Both the position numbers and the translations under genes were made by a program. The notes under the pieces are model-generated. The model was not told where the DNA came from. It searched no databases and was given only the letters and a program-made list of their open reading frames with translations. Shown piece by piece: positions 39,629 through 43,611 of a stretch of DNA of 43,611 nt. The stretch lies in IMG/VR virus record IMGVR_UViG_3300045136_000463, positions 1 to 43,611 of that record; one strand, given 5' to 3'. Source of the stretch: a virus. Position 1 is the first letter of the stretch. Each line of letters starts with the position of its first letter.

Positions 39629-39676
39629 AATCCTCGCTACGGCCCCCCACACGTGTGGGGGGCCGTAGCGAGGATT
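39629..39676. repeat. Perfect 48-bp palindrome between two cistrons
   Basis: Two 24-base arms with no spacer; the inner part is GGCCCCCCACAC and GTGTGGGGGGCC. The first base of the stop codon of the upstream gene is its last base on the plus strand. As RNA it would be a very strong hairpin with no T-run; as DNA it could extrude a cruciform. It may be a processing or attenuation site, or a protein-binding site. Confidence 0.9.
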
Positions 39677-40206
39677 CAGCTCTCCAGCGCGTCCAACATG
39701 ACTGCTACGGACGCTGGCAGTCGTGGCGGCACGTCGGCGTCAGGCTCGGGCGCGGGCGGCACAGCGGCGCCCGTGGGCTCGGGCGGCACCGTGGCACGCC
39801 TGGCCGCCTGCCGTGTGGCAGGCGTCCGCACGGCGGTAATGCCTACCACGCCCCGCTCCGCGAGCACCCGAGCCTGAGCGTCCTTACCGTAGACTCGCGG
39901 CGCAGCCGCCAGCCAATCAGCAAAGCGCTGCACCGCGTAGGGTGTCAGCGGGGCCACACCGTTTGCGACCGAGAGCGCGGCGTCTGTGTCACCGCACTCC
40001 CGTGAGAACTGGCGCCACGCACAGATGAAGTCCATCGATAGCTTGCTGTCGTTGTTATGGAGCTTGCCCCCACAAAGGGGACACAGCAGCTTGTGCCGTA
40101 CCCCCTGCGCGTAGTGGGAGCGTCCGTCGCACTCGGACATGGGCTTGCCGCAGTGACGGCAAGCCACGTCCCTGAGCACCAAGTCGGTTAGGGTGGTGGC
40201 AGTCAT
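39676..40206 (-). CDS. Zinc-binding protein of the MoxR/VWA operon
   Basis: A 176-residue protein. An N-terminal zinc site is evident: VACRHCGKPMSECDGRSHYA and HKLLCPLCGGKLHNNDS, with four Cys in two knuckles plus His. The middle (about 60-100) is a helical domain and the C-terminus is Ala/Pro/Glu-rich and disordered (VPPEPTGAAVPPAPEPDADV). Two bases separate its start from the VWA gene stop, so the two are coupled. It may be a substrate adaptor for the AAA+/VWA pair; this is inference. Confidence 0.65.
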   Translation of the reverse strand: MTATTLTDLVLRDVACRHCGKPMSECDGRSHYAQGVRHKLLCPLCGGKLHNNDSKLSMDFICAWRQFSRECGDTDAALSVANGVAPLTPYAVQRFADWLAAAPRVYGKDAQARVLAERGVVGITAVRTPATRQAARRATVPPEPTGAAVPPAPEPDADVPPRLPASVAVMLDALES

Positions 40207-40207
40207 C

Positions 40208-41731
40208 TCAGCTACTCCCCAGGCGTATCCGCGTGGGCGGGCGGTTGGTCATGCAGGCCACGGCACGCGCGGGCCAACCGCACACCGTCTGCCGCCGCAG
40301 GTAAGCAACGGCGTCACCAACCGTGAGGACGCGGACGATACCGTACTGACGGCAGGCACGGTCGCAGTCGGTCGAGTGACCGTACTCACCGTAGACACGG
40401 CCGTCGCTAACCCACACCTTCGGGCCGCGCACGGTGCGGCCGAAGTAGCGGAGCACCAGCGCATCACAGTTGTTCTCCCCTGTGACGGCCGCCTGGACGT
40501 CGCCCCACCAATCGACCGTGCCGACGCGGCCATGCTGGGCAACGATGCACAGGCGGGCCGTGTAGCCGCCTGTCCTCCAGCGCATGTCAGCATGCTCCGC
40601 GTAGCCCCCTGCCCACAGGCCAGGGAGCTGGGCCACGGCGTCGCGGATAATCTCCTGGCTGTAACGCATGCTGCCTGACCAATCCATCAGTATCCCGCCC
40701 GCCGGGCGGGCGGGAACTGTGTAGGCCAGACCGTCAGTCAGCACACGGGCGGGACGGCGCATGACCGTCCCCTGGTCGGCGGCGCGCTCGCCGCCACGGC
40801 CCACGCGCTCGCCGCGCCGCAGGGTGGCGTGTCGGTGTATCTCGATGCGGGCGCCACCGCTCGCCGCGTCAACGTAGTCCGCGTACTCCGCGTCAGGGTG
40901 ATGCAGCGCCGCGCGGCGCTCTCGGCGCGCGGCGCGGCGCCGCTGCCGCGCCTGGTACCGCTCGCGGTCCTCGCGGAGCCGCGCTGCCTCAGGCGCCAGT
41001 TGGGGCGGCGCCGCGTGGGGACCATCGGGCGGCGCCGCGCCGTCGCCGCTCTCGGCGCGCGTGGAGCGGCTACCCGCATGGTCCTCACCCTCGCCGTCGG
41101 CACCCTCGCCGTCGGCGCCGTCCTCGCCGTCGCCCCTGGGGATGATGGCAGCCAGCTTGTCGGCCCAGTCCATGCGGTTCGCGACGGACGGGTCGGCCAC
41201 GACGGCCGCTACCGCTGCCCGCAGCACCGCCAGTACGTCAGGCGGCAGCAGCGTCTCCAGGACGCTGACGTACAGCCGCAGCAGCGGATTACCGCTGCCT
41301 GGCATATCGTAGGCGACGTTGAGCCAGGCGGCCGCCCGCTCAAGCTGCGTATCGGGGATCGGTATGCTTGCCCAGTCAAAGGCGTCATGGCGCGCGCGGA
41401 TATCCACGGGACAGCGCGCGTCCACCGCGATTTCGGCCAACATGCGGAAGAGCAAGTCGCGGTGAGCGTCCCCCGTGTGGCCCTGGTGGGGCAGGGCCAA
41501 TAGCTCGGTGTAGTCCGCGACGTGGCCTTGCTCATGGAGACGCACCAGCAGGTCCTCGCGGATCAGTGACTCGGGCACCCACATTTCGGCACGCTGTGCG
41601 TCATCGGACGCACAGACGCGCGAGTCGCCCAGTCGGGCGACTCGCTCCAGACGCCAATCCGCCTGGACAAGTGGGGTGGGGATGAGATGGGGGAGCGCCA
41701 GCGGCGCTCCCCCGTTCGGACGGTCGGTCAT
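40208..41731 (-). CDS. VWA-domain protein, CobT/MoxR-partner type
   Basis: A 507-residue protein. The N-terminal ~210 residues are helical with HEQGHVADYTELLALP and a metzincin-like HEQGH that may be chance. An acidic linker (GDGEDGADGEGADGEGEDHA) follows, then basic helices, and a C-terminal VWA domain with MIDAS motif MDWSGSMRYSQE (about 347) and a later WVSDGRVYGEYG. This is the CobT/ViaA-type plan of a VWA partner for a MoxR AAA+ ATPase. The MoxR gene lies immediately upstream. The pair would remodel or insert metal in a target, role unknown here. Confidence 0.75.
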   Translation of the reverse strand: MTDRPNGGAPLALPHLIPTPLVQADWRLERVARLGDSRVCASDDAQRAEMWVPESLIREDLLVRLHEQGHVADYTELLALPHQGHTGDAHRDLLFRMLAEIAVDARCPVDIRARHDAFDWASIPIPDTQLERAAAWLNVAYDMPGSGNPLLRLYVSVLETLLPPDVLAVLRAAVAAVVADPSVANRMDWADKLAAIIPRGDGEDGADGEGADGEGEDHAGSRSTRAESGDGAAPPDGPHAAPPQLAPEAARLREDRERYQARQRRRAARRERRAALHHPDAEYADYVDAASGGARIEIHRHATLRRGERVGRGGERAADQGTVMRRPARVLTDGLAYTVPARPAGGILMDWSGSMRYSQEIIRDAVAQLPGLWAGGYAEHADMRWRTGGYTARLCIVAQHGRVGTVDWWGDVQAAVTGENNCDALVLRYFGRTVRGPKVWVSDGRVYGEYGHSTDCDRACRQYGIVRVLTVGDAVAYLRRQTVCGWPARAVACMTNRPPTRIRLGSS

Positions 41732-41743
41732 AATGGTAGCCCC

Positions 41744-42616
41744 CTAGCTGGCGACGCGCACGGCGGGCGCGCCAGAGCGCATGCGCTGGGCATAGTCCTG
41801 CAACGCGCGCGCCGCATCGGCGACGCCGACAGCGGCGTTGGCCAGTATCTCCAGGACCTTGAGCGCACGGTCAGGGTCGCCCCTGACTGCCCAGTAGACC
41901 GCGGTGCCGAGGCCGACGATCGGCCACAACCTGGTGATGGCCTGCCACTGGCGATAGGTCAGCATGCTGCCCGCCCCGTCCGTCACGGGGCGGTACGTCA
42001 GGTAGCAGTTGCGCGCGACGGCGCGCAACTGTGGGTGGAGCGCGTCGTACATCGACGGCGAGGGCTCCAGCACGGGAATGGCACCCGCAAGCCGATCTAG
42101 TACGGGTTCGTCAAGCACGTCGGGTGAGCCATTCATAGTGCAGACTACCATGTAGTTGGGGGCGGGGCGGAGCATGGCCCCCGATGGGTGCATGTACGCA
42201 CCACCTAGCCCTACATCGAGGGCCGTGTACATCGCGGCCTGCTGGCCAGGGCCAGCAAGGTGCACGTCATCCATCAGCAGGATGCCCGCTGGTGGCCGCT
42301 CCCCCGTGGCGCTGTCGGGCAGCCCGTGCCCCATGGCCACCAACATGGGCCCTGGCACAAACGAAAGCACGTTGCGCCCGCTCGGGTCGGCGCGGTCGGC
42401 GCCGATCAACTCGGCGGCCAAGCCGTCAGGCGTGGCCGCGAACTTGTAGACGGGCAGGCCCAGCCGCTCGCCAGCGGCGTAGGCCAGGGACGTTTTGCCT
42501 GTCCCTGGCGGGCCGACGAGCAGCAGCACCCGTGCGGCGCGTAGCACGTCGGGCAGGACGCGCTCTAGCGTGTGTCGCGGCAGCCCCAGCAGTTCGTGGG
42601 GGTTAACGTCCGACAT
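41744..42616 (-). CDS. MoxR-type AAA+ ATPase (CobS/RavA-like)
   Basis: A 290-residue AAA+ protein. Walker A VGPPGTGKTSLAY (about 32-44), Walker B GILLMDDVHLAG (about 107-118, Asp-Asp in place of Asp-Glu), sensor 1 VVCTMNGSPD and an arginine-bearing VLDRLAGAIPVLE match MoxR proteins. It is compact, without extra domains. GGGGAGAGAGG lies before ATG. Next to a VWA gene it forms the standard MoxR-VWA chaperone pair, as in CobS-CobT or RavA-ViaA. Phage and archaeal virus pairs exist, but their target is usually unknown. Confidence 0.8.
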   Translation of the reverse strand: MSDVNPHELLGLPRHTLERVLPDVLRAARVLLLVGPPGTGKTSLAYAAGERLGLPVYKFAATPDGLAAELIGADRADPSGRNVLSFVPGPMLVAMGHGLPDSATGERPPAGILLMDDVHLAGPGQQAAMYTALDVGLGGAYMHPSGAMLRPAPNYMVVCTMNGSPDVLDEPVLDRLAGAIPVLEPSPSMYDALHPQLRAVARNCYLTYRPVTDGAGSMLTYRQWQAITRLWPIVGLGTAVYWAVRGDPDRALKVLEILANAAVGVADAARALQDYAQRMRSGAPAVRVAS

Positions 42617-42629
42617 GATCCTCTCTCCC

Positions 42630-42809
42630 CTATCTCCCGCGCGGGGGACGGGCAGCGTCCCGCCGCGCGGGCTGGCAGACGATGCGGCAGTACCAGCACA
42701 GCGGCCCGTCCGTAGCTCTGGACGTACACCGCTTGCGGCTGCCGCCGTGGCGCCTGCACGCGCACCGCGCGTACTGGCGCCAGAGGTAGGCGCGCGTATC
42801 GATAGGCAT
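42630..42809 (-). CDS. Small Cys-rich protein at the start of the MoxR/VWA operon
   Basis: A 59-residue protein, MPIDTRAYLWRQYARCACRR onward, with RKRCTSRATDGPLCWYCRIV. Several Cys in C-x-C and C-x2-C spacing fit a zinc-binding mini-protein, related in layout to the DUF5763-like gene at 23681. The start is inside a 26-bp tandem duplication that also creates an upstream mini-frame. Its stop is 14 bases before the AAA+ start. Confidence 0.55.
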   Translation of the reverse strand: MPIDTRAYLWRQYARCACRRHGGSRKRCTSRATDGPLCWYCRIVCQPARRDAARPPRGR

Positions 42810-42848
42810 CACTCCCATCGACTATCGATAGGCATCACTCCCATCGAC
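42797..42848. repeat. Perfect 26-bp tandem duplication at the operon start
   Basis: Bases 42797-42822 and 42823-42848 are identical. On the minus strand each copy carries GGGAGTGATG, a ribosome site plus ATG. The upstream copy reads a short frame MPIDSRWE that ends in TGA overlapping the next ATG (TGATG). This could be a recent duplication creating a leader peptide. Confidence 0.85.
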
Positions 42849-42964
42849 TAAGGGCGGCGGCCACAGATAACGCCTGGCACTAGCGGCTGGTGATCCGTAT
42901 GCATCGCGCACGTCGGGTAGCGGACAGGTCACGCCCCCGTGCTACGCGGCGGACATTGGTCTGG

Positions 42965-43033
42965 CTGTGCCCTGAGTCGGACCGCGAGCGGCGCGTAAAC
43001 GCTGGCCGCACGCGGGGAGCGCACAGGGCACAG
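42965..43033. ncRNA. Rod-like structured element
   Basis: Nested stems: CTGTGCCCTG (42965-42974) with CAGGGCACAG (43024-43033), CCGCG (42982-42986) with CGCGG (43011-43015), GCGGC (42988-42992) with GCCGC (43005-43009), and GCG (42993) with CGC (43000) around a TAAA loop. A single A-A mismatch and a 2-base bulge interrupt the upper part. Both strands can fold. It lies in a gene-free region upstream of the MoxR/VWA operon, so it could be a leader RNA or a small RNA. Confidence 0.4.
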
Positions 43034-43085
43034 TACACCGCGCGTGGAAACACGAGCGGCATACGGCAGCGTATGAGGTTGTGAA

Positions 43086-43119
43086 GGTACGCTAGTACCT
43101 ATAGTCTAGCAGCTATAGG
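43086..43119. promoter_or_regulatory. Overlapping dyads and TATAGT boxes
   Basis: GGTAC-GCTA-GTACC (43086-43099) and CCTATAG-TCTAGCAG-CTATAGG (43098-43119) overlap. TATAGT (43100-43105, plus strand) is followed by CTAG, like P1 and P3 (TATAGTCT). Symmetry means related boxes also face the minus strand. It may control the leftward MoxR/VWA operon, the rightward first gene if the genome is circular, or both. Confidence 0.45.
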
Positions 43120-43400
43120 CAGTGGGCTCTAGGCGCGTTTGTTAGAATCGGGTGAAGGTTGGGTTAACGGTGGTGGGAGGGGCCTAGGGGCAGCGACTGG
43201 GCAGGATGCGCTGAGCGGTGAGCGGCGCGGACCCGTGCCCCGCCGCACAGGCCAGACCGAGCGGACGATGATGCCTGGCAGGGCATGCCGTCTCGTGGCG
43301 GCATTCGGCCGCTCGCTTCACGGCCGCCCGCTTCCCCCGCTCCCCACGGCCCTCGCTTCGCCCGCCCCCCGTGGCCGCTCGCTTCCCGCGCGCGCGCCAC
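43120..43400. other. Gene-free GC-rich region
   Basis: No convincing gene. The open frames here are Arg/Pro/Gly-rich and have no ribosome site with codon support. Apart from the LexA-type box and the TTGACATAA element just to the right, nothing recognisable was seen. Confidence 0.4.
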
Positions 43401-43401
43401 C

Positions 43402-43415
43402 CGAACAAATGTTCG
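43402..43415. promoter_or_regulatory. LexA-type SOS box
   Basis: CGAACAAATGTTCG is a perfect 6-bp dyad (CGAACA/TGTTCG) with the core GAAC-N4-GTTC of the Gram-positive LexA box. It sits 2 bases before TTGACATAACG. If the ends are joined, it lies about 420 bases upstream of the XRE gene, so host LexA could repress rightward transcription. Confidence 0.55.
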
Positions 43416-43417
43416 CC

Positions 43418-43428
43418 TTGACATAACG
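43418..43428 (+). promoter_or_regulatory. TTGACATAACG element
   Basis: Fourth copy of the TTGAC(A/G)TAA element, adjacent to the LexA-type box. No -10 at 17 bp is seen. Its nearness to the SOS box suggests it is transcription-related. Confidence 0.35.
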
Positions 43429-43560
43429 CGCGCGGGGCCGAAGGCGGGTCGGAGGGCGGGTCCGGTCCTGAGTCCGAGGCCGAGGCGGGTCCGGAGGGCG
43501 GGTGTCGGTGCGAACGTGAGGGAGGGCGGTGGGTAGGCACCGCCCGAAATTTCCCCCCAA

Positions 43561-43611
43561 ATTCCCCCCCACCCCTCACCCCTCCCCTCCCCTCCCCTCC
43601 CCTCCCCTCCC
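43561..43611. repeat. Terminal C-rich repeat, right end
   Basis: Fifty-one bases matching bases 2-52 exactly. The base before this match is A at the right end and C at the left. This supports a circular genome cut in the repeat, or a terminal repeat. Reads across the join would settle it. Confidence 0.9.

Noticed and set aside
42890-43426. Plus-strand frames of 64 and 95 residues in the right-end region
   Set aside because: Arg/Pro/Gly-rich, no convincing ribosome site, and the first lies over a well-paired RNA fold.
1-43611. tRNA genes, rRNA genes or CRISPR arrays
   Set aside because: No cloverleaf with a TTCGA-type arm, no rRNA stretches and no spaced repeats were seen by eye; a tRNA scan would be decisive.

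Overview
This window looks like an almost complete genome of a GC-rich, tailed double-stranded DNA phage. The module order and the tail-nozzle and ejection-type proteins suggest a podovirus, and a large serine integrase plus a Cro/C1-type regulator suggest it is temperate. The host cannot be named. The very high GC content, strong GGAGG-type ribosome sites, NlpC/P60 lysin and a CGAAC-NNNN-GTTCG LexA-type box point to a GC-rich bacterium with a Gram-positive-style SOS box (for example Actinobacteriota or Chloroflexota). The first and last ~50 bases carry the same C-rich (CCCCT)n repeat, so the contig is either circular, circularly permuted or terminally repeated.

Layout. Bases 1-1356 hold a promoter, an XRE-type regulator, two small zinc-binding proteins and an iteron-like array of TTGTTACA sites around a 28-bp palindrome. 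Bases 1357-22742 form the rightward virion block: terminase small and large subunits, portal, a family of related virion proteins, a tail-associated muramidase/M23 peptidase, a 1441-residue ejection-type protein, scaffold candidate, major capsid protein, small head proteins, a DEDD exonuclease, head-tail adaptor, large tail protein, a PD-(D/E)XK-type nuclease and tail fibre proteins. Bases 38503-22551 form a leftward early/lysis block: polymerase fused to a family-4 uracil-DNA glycosylase and invaded by an HNH gene, an XPD/DinG helicase, OB-like protein, Cas4-like exonuclease, Sak4-like ATPase, ribbon-helix-helix protein, serine integrase, ERCC4 nuclease, two-domain endolysin, and a multi-HTH regulator. 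Two holin-like genes lie at 39194-38614. A separate leftward operon, 42809-39423, ends at a clear terminator and encodes a MoxR-type AAA+ ATPase, a VWA-domain partner and three Cys-rich small proteins. Bases 42860-43611 are gene-free but rich in dyads, a rod-like RNA fold and a LexA-type box.

How it works together. Cas4-like exonuclease, Sak4-like ATPase and the OB-like protein would make a recombination set; helicase and polymerase a replication set. No primase and no RNA polymerase were recognised. The most unusual elements are the MoxR/VWA operon, the HNH gene nested out of frame in the polymerase with flanks of altered codon use, the frame changes at C-runs upstream of the glycosylase domain, a 48-bp attP-like palindrome inside the 3' end of the integrase gene, the iteron array beside the terminase genes, and a perfect 48-bp palindrome between two cistrons of the MoxR/VWA operon.
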